Source: Adineta vaga (Eukaryota > Rotifera). Taken from it: 64,000 bases of DNA. Location: NCBI GenBank assembly GCA_021613535.1, contig CP075492.1:682001-746000 (forward strand), read 5' to 3'. Below, one piece after another: positions 23,829 through 35,470 of the stretch; the stretch's first letter is position 1; every line of letters starts with the position of its first letter. The position numbers were made by a program, and so were the translations under genes. A model generated the notes under the pieces. It was not told the DNA's origin and ran no database searches. It saw only the letters and a list, made by a program, of their open reading frames with translations.

Positions 23829-23910
23829 AGGGTGTGGGTGGGTGGGTGTAGGTTTACGTAAAGAGATTACGCACCCACTCTCAAACTCACCCACACCCAC
23901 ACCCACACCA
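23827..23910. repeat. Telomere-type foldback element, copy B
   Basis: GAGGGTGTGGGTGGGTGGG, the same TTTACGTAAAGAGATTACG centre as copy A, then CACCCACTC and four CCCACA units. It ends ACACCATC and so lacks the CTCAAG terminus. Confidence 0.75.
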
Positions 23911-24005
23911 TCATAAATACAAAAAGAAAAACATCAATTTAAAAAAATATATATATTCATCATATTACAGTTTCATATATACACAGTCGAAAACATTGTA
24001 ACAAT

Positions 24006-27000
24006 ATGGCTGACAAATTTATACTATCTCTTCATACTCTACCAATGGAACTTTTTTATCGAATCTTGGATTTTCTTGATCCTTATGACATTCTTATGTC
24101 GGTTGAAGATGTTTGTACACGCTTTAATGCAATATTAAACACATATCATCGTTATCAGGTTAGCTTTTCACATATTTTTTATTGGCGAAATCATATGCAA
24201 ATTTTATCTGCTAACACACATTCAACTACTTATTGTAGAATTATAAGAAATCGATAAGTTTTATTTATCATCTAGATATGTCATTATTTTCAACATCGTA
24301 TACCTCAACCAAAGTTAGTGTCAACTCTTCATGCCTTATGTCGTAATAATGTAATCATTCATTTTCAATTCATCTTACATTTCAATAAAGCTCTTCTTCA
24401 TGTTAGACAATTACCATGTTGACACTTCATTATAACGCATTTAGCAGGCAAATAATACAACAGCTTGCTATTACTTTGAAAATCAATCAGGTAACAACAT
24501 AGTAACTTTATTTTCCTATGATATATGAAATATTCGTACTGATGATAGGCAATTATCACTTTGGATATTCACTACAATAAAATTGAGGGTGGAAATGTAT
24601 GTCAGTTTGCTGATTCTTTAAAGATCAATAAGGTGATATAATATCTCAGCTTAACAACGTTCAACATTTTCATTTCTAATAGACAATTACTACACTGAAG
24701 TTCGTGAATTGCCAATTTAATCTTGAAATAATAAAGCATCTTGCCGATGTTATAAGGGTTAATCAGGTACTGCAATATCTCTTTTTATATATCATATATT
24801 TAGCTATTCTCTTAATAATAGACACTCATTACTCTGAACCTCTCCGATAATAATATTGGTGCCAAAGGTGTTGACCACATTGCCGACGCTCTGAAAATCA
24901 ATAAGGTAATAGAACATCTTCGCTTGTCTGATTTGTATATCATGGTTGTTCATTGATAGACACTCACGACGCTACATCTTTCATGTAATGAACTCGGCAG
25001 TGAAGGAATGCATTGTCTTGCTGATGCTTTGAAAGTCAATCATGTAATATCTTATCTATTTCCTGTCAGATAAGTGACATTCCGATTCATCATAGACAAT
25101 CAAAACATTAAATCTTAGACACAATAAAATTGATGATGAGGGAGCATTCCATCTTGCCGGTGCTCTGATAAAAAATCAAGTAAAATAAGTTTTTAGTTTA
25201 TTTTGCTAGATCTCTAACATCTTTCTTCATGTTAGACACTCTTGAATATCGATCTTCAATACAATAAGATCAAAGATAAAGGCGGGTATCATCTTACTAA
25301 TGCCTTAAAGAAGAATCAGGTAGCATAACATTTGTAACAGTCTGCCATATCTTCAACATTTTTATATAACAAAGACACTGGAGACACTAGGTATTCGAAA
25401 TAATCTGATAGGATGTTCGAAAATCATTGATATTCAGCTGATTTTGGATATTAATCAAGTGAGATAGTTTTTAGATCTATTATAACCTCTTTCATTTACT
25501 TCTTCGTTATAGATTGCTAAGAATAATACATCGAACACTGTGGTGATATATACGTCTTTTTTTATCTTCTATTTTCACAACATAATTATTCTTTATAGAC
25601 AATTGACAAATTAAATCTAGAAAATAGAAATATCAGTGACGATGAAGTTCATTACCTAGCTGATGTCATAAAGCCAAATAATGTGATACAGAAAACAATA
25701 TTGACCTGTTCTTCATTAAATATTTCGTTTATTATAGACAATCAAAACATTTAATCTATGCAATAATCAGATTAGCGATTCAGGAGTTCTCCATATTTGT
25801 CATATTCTCGAAATTTCGAAAGTAAAACAAAAGATTCATTTATCCATTTTATATCTGCATGATTATAGAGTATAAATTCATTGTATCTTCAAATAAACCA
25901 GATCGGTACTACAGGAGCACATTATCTTGCTAATGCTTTAAAGATTAATCAGGTGATAAGGTATTTCTTATTATCTTTCACATCTAGAACATTTTTTTTG
26001 ACTGTAGACTGTCACTACACTGCATCTTGGACAGAATCAAATCAGCAATGAAGGAGCACGTTTTCTTGCTGATGCTCTGAAAACTAATCAGGTACCATAA
26101 TATTCCTTCATATGTATCATATCTTCAATATTTTTCCACATTTTAGACATTGATCATTCTCGATCTGGACCAGAATCGTATTACTGACGAAGGAGCACAT
26201 TACTTTGCTGATGCTCTCATGTTGAATCAGGTACGATTATATCACTCTTATCTATTATACGTACAATATTTGCACTAATAATAGACACTCATGACTCTTA
26301 GTCTTCGATACAATCGCATTAGTGAAGATGAACTATGTTATCTTCAGAGAGTTTCAAAAGGAAATCAAGTGAGTAATGATCTTCTCAAGTTATTTCTCAC
26401 ATTTTGCACATTTTCATTCATGATAGACAATTAGTATATTAACTACGTCGAATGATGAGATGGACCAAAAAGAGCAACAAATTTTTTCAGCTATTTTCAA
26501 GATCAATCATGTTAGATAACTTCTCTATTTCATTATTATATTTTCAAGTCTCTTCTTCATGACAGATCATTAACAAATTTAATCTTCAGAACAATAATAC
26601 AACTAACGCATTAAGTCTTGCAGACATGAATATCGGTAATGAAGAAATATATTACTTTGCTAATGCACTAAACTCCACCGATGTGAGAGAAAACGTATAC
26701 ATATCCATCAGTAGTACAGTTCAATCATTTATTATAGACGATGAATATATTAAATCTTCGAAGCAATCAGACTGACGATGGAGATGTCGATGTCGTTTGT
26801 GACATACTCAAGAACTTGAAGGTCGATCACTTGCCTCTTGATAGCAGTGGGATTGGTAGTGAAACAGCACATCATCTTCCTAAGGTCTTAAAGTTAAATC
26901 GAGTATGCTACGTTTCCTATTTATCTGCTATATCTTTGTTTCTACATCATTGGTCATAGATTATTTCAACATTAGATCTAGGAGAAAACAAGATTACCCA

Positions 27001-28025
27001 TATAGGCGTAAAGTATATTGCAGATGCTCTGAAGACTAATCAAGTGAGAAAGAATTTTTGTTTTCTTTTCATATCTTCAGCATTTTCATATATCATAGAC
27101 AATCAGTACATTGAATCTTCGATTCAATCATATTGGTGATGTAGGAGTACAACATATAAGTGATGCTCTCAAAACTAATCATGTAAAAGAAGTTTATTGA
27201 TTAGTTATCAAGTGCGACCTATTGTATATTTTGTAGACAATCACAGCATTGTATCTTCAAGGAAATACAATCGGTATTGAAGGAGCTTATTACCTTTCAG
27301 ATGCTCTAAAGATTAATCAAGTAAGATTCAGTATTCTCTTCTGTGTACAACATTCATGTTCATTATAGACTATTACTTCGTTGCATCTTCGACAAAATCG
27401 AATTGGTGCAGCCGGTGCTCAATATCTTGCTGATGCTCTCAAGATCAACAAAGTGAAATAAACTGTTCTTTTTATCTTTAGTATTGCTATTTATTCTAGA
27501 CAATTAGTATATTGAATCTTGGATGCAATCAGATTGATGACGAAGGTGTACGTCATCTAAGTGATGTTCTGAAAAGCAATCAAGTGAAGTTAAATTTATG
27601 ATCATAGATAGAGTAATTACAAATTTCTTATTCGTTTTAGACCGTTACAATAATGAATCTTGATAGTAATCAAATTGGCGATCAAGGAGCATCTTATCTT
27701 AGTGATTTTCTTAAGAATAATCAAGTGAATTAACATTACTATTCAGTCTATCTGTTTATGTTATTTTTATTTACTGTAGACAATTAGGAATTTATATGTT
27801 TGGGGTAATCAGATTGGTAATGAAGGAGCACGTTATCTTGCAGATGCACTGATATTGAATCAAGTAAGAGAAATAATGTCTATTCATCTATTATTTGTAT
27901 AAATGTCAATTTCTCATTCATTATAGTCAATATTAATACTAAATGTTACCAATAACCAGATTGATCGTCGAATATTTCAGGGTTTTCCTGATGTTGTTAA
28001 AACAAGGATGATCACATATATGTAG
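24006..28025 (+). CDS. F-box-like N-terminus plus about 26 leucine-rich repeats, one repeat per exon
   Basis: Exon 1 (24006-24158) encodes an F-box-like motif: LHTLPMELFYRILDFLDPYD then VCTRFNAILNTYHRYQ, ending at a GTTAGC donor. From 24407 comes a run of ribonuclease-inhibitor-type LRR exons separated by introns of about 50-60 nt that begin GTRA and end TAG. Each repeat follows LxxLxLxxNxIG then GAxxLADALKxN. The last exon ends with TAG at 28023. The region 24159-24406 may hide a further exon; one frame there reads QHRIPQPKLVSTLHALCRN. LRR arrays of this class form a curved binding surface; joined to an F-box they would recruit substrates to an SCF ubiquitin ligase. The exons keep phase 0, so the gene looks translatable. 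The linkage of F-box and LRRs is inferred from adjacency and from the similar pair on the minus strand at 57-60 kb. Confidence 0.75.
24407..28025 (+). repeat. Array of LRR exons, 84 nt each, all phase 0
   Basis: 84-nt exons start at 24407, 24549, 24683, 24822, 24960, 25096, 25236, 25375, 25599, 25738, 25869, 26008, 26147, 26285, 26427, 26960, 27099, 27237, 27369, 27500, 27641 and 27780. Exceptions: 26566-26682 (117 nt), 26738-26902 (165 nt, two repeats fused with the intron lost) and the terminal exon 27927-28025 (99 nt). A stub of about 27-30 nt near 25513 is a truncated repeat. Nearly all exons begin ACA/ACT and end with a CAR/AAR codon before GT. Spacing between exon starts is about 130-145 nt. 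The pattern shows expansion by duplication of an exon-plus-intron unit. Confidence 0.9.
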
Positions 28026-28050
28026 GAATGTAAGCAAGAACTAATTGTAT

Positions 28051-28093
28051 CTTGAGGGTATGGATGAGTATTCGCACTCTCACCTTCATATCC
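28051..28093. repeat. Diverged telomere-type foldback
   Basis: CTTGAGGGTATGGATGAG, then a short loop, then CTCTCACCTTCATATCCT, an imperfect inverted partner. It lies 25 bp after the stop codon of the LRR gene. Confidence 0.5.
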
Positions 28094-28568
28094 TAAAATA
28101 AATTTCATTATTATTATCTTTGAATTCGAATTGCTAATATTTGTACTCTCTTTTTTACATATAAATTAACTTTTACTGTATTATAATTAGCAACGATGAC
28201 AAATAATTGATCTATTGATTTGTTGCCGGTTTTCGGATGATATAAAATACGTCTAAGTTTTGTGAAAAGAAAAAAAAACTTTTACTTCTAATTCAAATCT
28301 AATCCGTTGATAATGAATGTTTTTCATTATAAAGAACTTTTAGCTCTACTAGAAATAAAATATATTTGTCTCATAAGTGAACTGATACAAAAAAAGATAT
28401 GCCAATCTAAAGCATTAGAGAACAAGAAGAAGAAGATATGATATGTCCAATCGCTTTTCAAATATTGATATCAAATGTAAAATGTCACTTATTTTGAAGA
28501 CTATCTTAGAAATAATGGAATTGATATTATCTTTATGTTAAAATCAAACTACGTTCAATTTTGGTGAT

Positions 28569-28993
28569 ATGTTATTTTCGCGAAAGTGTGTCGTTTCTTT
28601 TCTTACACTACAATCAAGAGAGATTGCTTGTTCAACTTTAATCAAACTGCAAATCAATCTACGGAATTTCTTTGATTTGATTTACTTACTTGATGGTCAT
28701 TTTTTGTTGTTTATCAACATTAATTGTCCCATTACTTTTTGGAATGATAAATCTTTATGTTCAATGTCAAAATTAAAAAATTCACATTCGTTATCAAGAC
28801 AAAGGTTCGAAATCGAAATGCTAACATTGAACTTTCATCAAATGAAGAGATTCAACATAATTTTCTAGACAGAATTGATCAACAAGTATTTTCGTATGTT
28901 AATAGAAATTCATCTAAATGTGTAGGTGAATGTCACGTTTATTCACTTCTAGATGATTTTGAATACCCTATTACATCATGTTGTTTCTTTTGA
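28569..28993 (+). pseudogene. F-box-like/leucine-rich rotifer protein fragment, frameshifted
   Basis: The first frame contains CSTLIKLQINLRNFFDLIYL then LLDGHF. The second, overlapping from 28757, contains FLDRIDQQVFSYVNRNSSK then GECHVYSLLDDFEYP. Both halves match the C-terminal layout of a large bdelloid F-box-like family, with frame breaks between them and no N-terminal domain. It is a decayed remnant. Assignment is by recognition of the characteristic motifs. Confidence 0.5.
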
Positions 28994-29644
28994 AAAAAAT
29001 ACGCTCATCTTCCTTATTTATCATATCTATAAACATCGAAGGAAAATCACTTAAAAAATTAATCGATCAAAAAACTTTCATGTATATTATTGTCTTTATT
29101 ATCATTGTATTAAAACATTTAAATAACAAATAATTGTTAATTTTTATCTTGATTGATGTACAAATAATGTGTCTGAGAACATATTTATAATATTCCAAGA
29201 TTTCTAATTCTTCTCTGTATGAGAAAGTTTTATTGAATATAATCACCATTGATATAAGAATAAAATGAATAATTTATGTAATATACAATATTGTATTCAA
29301 TACGACAGTCGATTTAAAAAACACGGAAAGTCTATTAATGATATTGGATTGACTAGTATATCGTCAGACCATTTATTTAATTATTGTGTATCTTTATCTC
29401 ATTATCTTCAAAAGAAATTGAATTAAACGAAAACAGCACTCGATAGAGATGTGCAACGAAAAAGTTTATTGATAATGGTTTAAAAAGTAAATGTCATTTT
29501 CGTATGCCTTAATAAAAATAATAAAAAATCATCAAAAAGATAAAAATAATTTTGAACATCAAATCCTATTGAGATTTTATATAGGATTTTCTACAAAAAG
29601 ATATACAAAATTAATATCAAACTAATTTTTTATGTGAAAAAAAC
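28994..29644. other. No gene recognised
   Basis: Very AT-rich sequence with no supported feature. Confidence 0.4.
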
Positions 29645-30960
29645 CTACGATAAACAAATTCGAAGTTCATTTCGTCGTGGAAACGTTATTTGACAAATAT
29701 TTGAATTCAATAATCGTTTATTTCCAGTATTGAATATTGTTTGTTGAATTGAAATTGAAATTTCTGAATCAATTGATATCAAACTATTTTTATTTAAAAC
29801 TAATTGAACAAGTTTAATAATTGTATCAACAATTTTTCCAATAAATTTGACTAAATTTTCATTAAATAATAAATTAATTCGACAAATTTCAAGACAAGAA
29901 ATATTAGATAATAATTGAAAAAGATAATCATTATTAATATATTCATTTGGATCTTGACATCTTTTATTTACTAAAAGATTTAATTGTTTAACATTTCTAT
30001 TTGAATAAGAACAAAGACATAAATCTTCCCATTCTACAATAAGTTTTAGAAGACGAGGTGAAATACGAAGTATTTGATCAATAATATAAGCACAATCCGA
30101 TTATTTCATAACTTTATATTCAAAATCAAAAATTATAGAACGTAACCAAGGAAAGCACGTAAGTAACTATGATAACATCGATTCATCATTTTGAAGAAAT
30201 CTCTGAAAAAAATTGTATTTAGATGTGAATAGAAAAAAAGAAGAAAAGCAGATGTTTTTCGATTCTTTTGGGTGATATCAAAACCTGGAATATATCTTTT
30301 CCTCTCTTTGAACAATACTAACAAAATATTCTAAACAATCATGTACTAACTTTCATTTGATAAAATTCTAAAACAAATATATCAACATATTCCAGTAGCC
30401 AATTTATTAAATGTATTTGTTAATTGAATAAGATTATCTATTTGATTACACATCTATCTAATACAATGTCGATTAATCGGTTTTGAATATTGTACAAATG
30501 AATGATTATGAATAGTACGTGGATATTTGAGTAATATATTTAATGGAAAAGTATAAAAAAGAATAAGTTTTTTTTGTTTTTTGATAAACAGTATAAGAAC
30601 AAACAAGTTGATCTTCAATATGATAAACAAGATTATTAAATGGCTATATCATATCCAATTTATTAATAATAATCTTTTCAAATTCTTGATAAAGATTTTC
30701 AGGAAAATAAAATTCTTTTAAATAAAGTAAATATTTCTTATTAACTATTTGACGAAGTTCTTCATAATGTTTAAGTGCTAAAAATAAAAATAAATTCAGA
30801 TTTTTATTTTTATACCTAAATATAACTGACTTTTATCAAATATTTCAACAAGTATTAATTTTTTCAAAAGAAGCATATTGAGTGAACGAATTAAAATTGT
30901 TACTTTATTCAGAGATAAATGACGTAATATAAGAGTTTGAAGTCGAGTTACATCAGTCAT
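29645..30960 (-). pseudogene. F-box-like rotifer protein, heavily decayed
   Basis: Reading the minus strand from about 30960 gives MTDVTRLQTLILRHLSLNK, LALKHYEELRQIVNKKYLL and VHDCLEYFVSIVQ, later ISPRLLKLIVEWEDLCLCS and TIIKLVQLVLNKNSLISID, and finally NICQITFPRRNELRICLS at a TAG (29645). These segments are in order and match the C-terminal half of the bdelloid F-box-like family, but at least ten stops and several frameshifts lie between them. The 5' part is missing beyond 30960, where unrelated repeat-like sequence begins. Confidence 0.65.
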
Positions 30961-31331
30961 TTGACGAATATGATTTTTGTATTTGATTGTTGTTGTTCAA
31001 TAGTTATTCCCTCGACTGAAAGGAGGGTTTTGTGCAAAAAAAGTGGGGTCGAAAACTGAAATTCGTTTGTATGTATGTATGTCTGTCGCGGGTCAAGGGT
31101 CAAAAAAACATTTTTTTTCAAAATTTTTAAAAACGTTTGAAAGTGATAATAGGATGGGTCTAGGTCGAGTGTGAGTGAGGGGGGGGGCTCAAAGGTCAAA
31201 AAAACATTTTTTTAAGATATGCTGAAAAATATTTTAAAATCCAGAGAGACTGCCTTTTCACGGGTTAAAAACAACAGTGACTCTAAAGGGTAGCCTCAAG
31301 TCCTTAAGTCCGATGCCAGATTGGTACCCGT
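30961..31331. other. Repeat-derived sequence, no gene
   Basis: Contains two copies of GGTCAAAAAAACATTTTTTT (near 31095 and 31194), a GTAT microsatellite (about 31068) and a G9 run (about 31180). Looks like decayed mobile-element sequence. Confidence 0.4.
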
Positions 31332-31561
31332 GGGTCCCTATATACTATATGATGGAGGTGCTCTTGGGTCCTAACATACTGTACTACGGGAGTATTCTTG
31401 GGCCATCAAGTGCTATACTATGGGGGTACTCCCGGGTCCTCAAGTCCCTTATTTCGGGGGTATCCTTGGGTCCTTAGAAAGTATATTACGGAAGTATCCT
31501 TGGGTTCACAAGTCCTACTATAGGACGGTATTCTTGGGTCCTCAAGTCCTACTATAACGAC
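31332..31561. repeat. 34-bp minisatellite, about 7 units
   Basis: Units start at 31332, 31366, 31400, 31434, 31468, 31502 and (partial) 31536. Each is exactly 34 bp and begins GGG-T/C-C, with a central ACTAT/TTA core and an end of the type GGTATCCTT. Units differ by several substitutions but no indels. GC content is higher than in the surroundings. No coding role seen. Confidence 0.9.
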
Positions 31562-32328
31562 GCAATCTGATATGATGAGTTGCTCGCATGATATTTGATG
31601 TGATCAAATACCAAAACGTAAGGAATTGGCCAGGACATCATATTTCTAATCAAATACACAGTCAGAATTTCTTTGTGTGAGGATGTTCGAGGATAAAATA
31701 GAAGAAGAAGGCTTTCATCCTGATACAAGTGTCTTGGGTCAAAGCTTGAATCCGAAAGCATATAAATCGTTGCGCTTAAGGGCAGACCACCTATGAGCTC
31801 AGTGGTTCCGTATTGCGAAGAGATCTTCTACAGTGAATCTAAATGTAAGCCGCTAATTCACTCAGTATTCTTTTAATTTAAAGCGTCTCTCTGGAAGTGG
31901 TTGTAGCCAATTAACAATTATTTTGAGTCTACAATACTCACCATATCATAAGCACTCATTTGATTCCTCGTTCCTTAGGATGTTAACCTGCACGCACCTA
32001 TGCACTTTATTGAAGTAAAAATGGAAGATGTCGACTAGCCCTCAGTCGAAGTCAGTTACAATGAAAATCAGCCGAGGCGGTTAGTGAACACATTTCTCGT
32101 AGAACAGTACACAAAAAGAAAAACAAATCATCAAACAAAACACAATAAAAACTATCAGTTCTTATCACGAAGGTATACACAAACCGTCACTTAATAGGCA
32201 CGAACTATCTTCAGCCTAAAAGATAATATTTTTCAGTGCAAACAAACATTCTTCCCTATCCAATTCACTGTAGTGCTTTATCGAACAATTTCCGAGTTAA
32301 AATTATGAAAATAAAACAAACTCACACA
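31562..32328. other. No gene recognised
   Basis: Includes a tRNA-box-A-like phrase (TGAGCTCAGTGG near 31792) without a matching T-loop. Nothing else supported. Confidence 0.4.
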
Positions 32329-32920
32329 GAAAAAGATCGTTCTCCAACCGTTCTTTGCGTATATCCACATGTATATTGTGTGTATGATAACTTTCAACCG
32401 AGAAATTCTCTCTAACAGAAAATTATTTTTGAATTCAAACAAGTACATTTTCATTCAGAACTCGATTTAGCTACTCGTGACACTATTTCGAAATTCAAAT
32501 TCCAAAACGAGAGGAAAACGGCGAAGAAAAAGATGGTGCTAAAATCGTTTGTACTGTGTATGTTTGTACCTACATTGTATATGATGACGCTGAAGAGACA
32601 AATTCTCTATATTAGAGAATTATTTTCAAATTCAAAGAAATCAACTCTATTTCAGAATTCGATGTAGTTGCTCATGAAACTATTTGAAAAACGATATTTC
32701 GAAATATGATGAAAATCAAAGACGGAAAAAGATGCTACTGATATCGTTTCTCATGTGTATGTACACGTTTGGTACATTTATTGACGCTGATAAATTAATT
32801 TCGTTATTTTACGAACTTTTTTGTGAATGAAAAGCGACATATTTTGATTCACAGTTTCACCTACAATTTGAAGAGCGTATTGAAAAATTGATACTGGATT
32901 TCATTTGGGAATTGTTTATT
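32329..32920. repeat. Three diverged tandem units of about 198 bp
   Basis: Units start at the phrase GAAAAAGAT at 32329, 32526 and 32725 (spacing 197 and 199). Within each the order of landmarks is kept: ATCGTTT or similar, a TGTGTATG run, GACGCTGA (units 2 and 3), AATTCTCT…GAATTATTTT (units 1 and 2), then a CAGAATTCGAT-type block. Identity is modest, so this is an old satellite-like expansion. Confidence 0.65.
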
Positions 32921-34278
32921 TCGGCAACAGCGAAGTAGAATAGAACTGTAATAAATAAAAATATTCTCTAACTTTGATTTCTCGAAAATAGATTGAAGAC
33001 TGAGAAAGTTCCTCATCTTTCAATTAAGTTGCATGTAAAAATACATGTCGACATATTTTTTTCTTTCTAATTTCATTGCAAATATCTGCATTCCATAGAG
33101 CATGTGACGAATAAACACAAGTAACGCTCATCCTTGGGATTCGCTGACCCTTTTCTGAAAGAATTACACTTCATTATGAATATAGATGAGCTGTATTTTA
33201 AAAAATAACCGCTATAGCTATTTGTCGACGTCAAGTATTAGTAGCTGACTTAGTCTTATTCTTTTCAAGTATTATGTAGATGTCAGATTGAATGAAATTC
33301 AATAATTTAATAATGTAATTGTTAAAGCTTGACAATTTCATTTATCATACATCTCTCAGTGGATAAACTAACCGATATTTCTCGTAAAAAACGCCATTCA
33401 TATAATGATTAGAGTGTATTGTTGATTGCAGTGCATATAGAATAACATCAGACGATGAAGAAGTGGTGTTTTTGTTGTAAGTCATATTCACTGTTAAATA
33501 TTTAACGCGTCATATTCTCAATTCACTCGAATTTTACTTTTTATTTTTGTATACAGCGAAAGTAATGTTATGATTCATGCTCAGCGCATGTTAATTGTAG
33601 TTAGGTAATCAAATGATTGAAGTATATAATTAAAAGTGGCTTTTCATGTTTAGATATAATATTTTATTTATTAGCAAAAAAATTCTACTACAATTGATTA
33701 TATTTCATGAAGATAAAAAAAACATTGAAATACATTATAACTTCTATTTTCATCAGTAAAAATCAATATCAAACAGATTCTAAATGAAGTATTTAGATAT
33801 AGATTCCATGAATAATCAATAAGCGACTAGTAGGCACGACATGTGAACTACAAACGAGGATAGATTCAAAGACAACACTAAGCAATAAATATAAGTCTAT
33901 TATGAAAGAGATTGCACAAGAAAAAATGAAGGTTTGCGCTGTATAAAAACAAGAAGAAGCATTGTAATATGAACAATTAATTTTAAATTATAGATAAATA
34001 TTAAGAAATCATTAGAAACATTTGACGAAACCAATTTTTGAGTTCATATATCATCAATAAGAGAATTTATGTAGTTATTATTATCAGATTTGTTTAACTT
34101 AGTCAAATAATAGATATTGAGAAAATGGATTTCATTTCAGTATTAGTCATAGTACGGTACGAATAAAAATTTTCATGATAATTATCTATCTAACTAAACA
34201 TGTATGATTAATATTCTGACAGAATATGGTTACCTAGAAAAAGACAATTCTTTCACTTCTATTCATTTAATCGATTAT
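32921..34278. other. No gene recognised
   Basis: AT-rich intergenic DNA. No supported coding or RNA feature. Confidence 0.4.
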
Positions 34279-34497
34279 CTTGAGGGTGTGGGTGTGGGTG
34301 TGGGTGAGGGTGGGTGTGGGTGTGAGTGTGGGTGGGTATGGGTGTGTGTGAGGGTTACAAGTATAGCCTGACCCACACCCACACCCACGCCCACCCACAC
34401 CCACACCCTCACCCACACCCACACCCACACACCCACCCACACCCACACCCACACCCACACCCTCACACACCCTCACCCACACCCTCACCCACACCCT
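34279..34497. repeat. Long telomere-type foldback
   Basis: CTTGAGGGTG followed by TGTGGG/TGAGGG units (to about 34355), a short centre ACAAGTATAGCCTGAC, then about 120 bp of CCCACA-type units ending CACCCACACCCTAATG. The two strands are inverted and the C-rich side is longer. The centre AGTATAGYCTGACCC is shared with the copy at 40366-40533, so this is a repeat family and not random telomeric sequence. Confidence 0.85.
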
Positions 34498-34530
34498 AAT
34501 GCCTTCATTCGCACGTCATCATACAGTGAT

Positions 34531-35307
34531 ATGACTCGAGACACCATGTCAAAATTTTTGGACGAAATATTCGAGGGTGTGACGTTTCCACCAATACCTT
34601 CATTTCACAATTGCACGAAAATGTTTGGATCCGACGATAGTCCTCAATTAGATGCTGTATTAAAAATTTGTTCTCAAGCACTTACTCAGCTTAGCATTGT
34701 ACCCAGAGATGAATACAACAATCCTTCTGATAATAAGCGACTGATTGCTCGGATGGCACTAGACCTTTTTGCCAAATCAATAGCAGAAAATATTACAGAG
34801 CTCACTAAAAATCTAAATTACAAGAATGCTGGTTTTGGCTATGTTCGCGATGAGTTTGTCGTTTCTGGTGATAATGAACAGTTCGATTATTTTGTAACAG
34901 CAATTCAATCTGTGCGCCCAATTGGTCTTACTACAGACTCTTACAACTCGACAATACTCTTTGCATGGGGAGTATACAACTCAAAAACAGATGTGAAAAT
35001 AAATAACTATATCTTAGAAGAACGACAAGAGCAAAATGAATTGACCTATTTGCTTAGGATATTCGATGATGAAGAGGATTCTGTTCCATCTCATATTTAC
35101 GGTACAAATCCTCCTATGGATATTTACTATTCAACAAAATTAGTATTGATACATACATTAAATGGTAAAGGTAACCTAGCCAAATTGGCTATCGATGACA
35201 TAGATTATGTAATGATACTAACCAATGATGAACATGCAGCAGAAATAGTAGCTAAACAATCTGTTCGTGATAAACAAATAATCGATAGAAAACAAAGTGA
35301 CCTATAA
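34531..35307 (+). CDS. Unknown 258-aa soluble protein
   Basis: A single-exon open frame with an ATG 34 bp after the telomere-type array. I do not recognise it. The N-terminus (MTRDTMSKFLDEIFEGVTFP) has no signal peptide. Composition is mixed and acidic, with predicted helices (ARMALDLFAKSIAENITEL) and strands (GYVRDEFVVSGDNEQFDYF). No transmembrane segment, zinc motif or repeat is visible. The C-terminus is charged (AKQSVRDKQIIDRKQSDL). Amino-acid composition and codon use look like a real gene. It may be a rotifer-specific or element-linked protein. Confidence 0.6.
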   Translation: MTRDTMSKFLDEIFEGVTFPPIPSFHNCTKMFGSDDSPQLDAVLKICSQALTQLSIVPRDEYNNPSDNKRLIARMALDLFAKSIAENITELTKNLNYKNAGFGYVRDEFVVSGDNEQFDYFVTAIQSVRPIGLTTDSYNSTILFAWGVYNSKTDVKINNYILEERQEQNELTYLLRIFDDEEDSVPSHIYGTNPPMDIYYSTKLVLIHTLNGKGNLAKLAIDDIDYVMILTNDEHAAEIVAKQSVRDKQIIDRKQSDL

Positions 35308-35470
35308 ACTTTTGCTATTGGCTTTCTCCAGTTATCATCTTTATGTGTATTGCAAAACCAAATATAAGAAAATAAACAGATAGCTGTTGTAAATAACATC
35401 TTTGAGAGTATGGGTGTAGATATGTTATAATCTCTATATGCACACTCACACACTAAATAAAAAACGTTTA
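35308..35470. other. 3' flank with diverged foldback
   Basis: Around 35401-35456, TTTGAGAGTATGGGTGTAG is followed by GCACACTCACACAC, possibly another eroded telomere-type foldback. Confidence 0.35.

Noticed and set aside
31785-31850. tRNA-like box A (TGAGCTCAGTGG).
   Set aside because: No T-loop (GGTTCRANNCC) at the right distance and no cloverleaf could be drawn.
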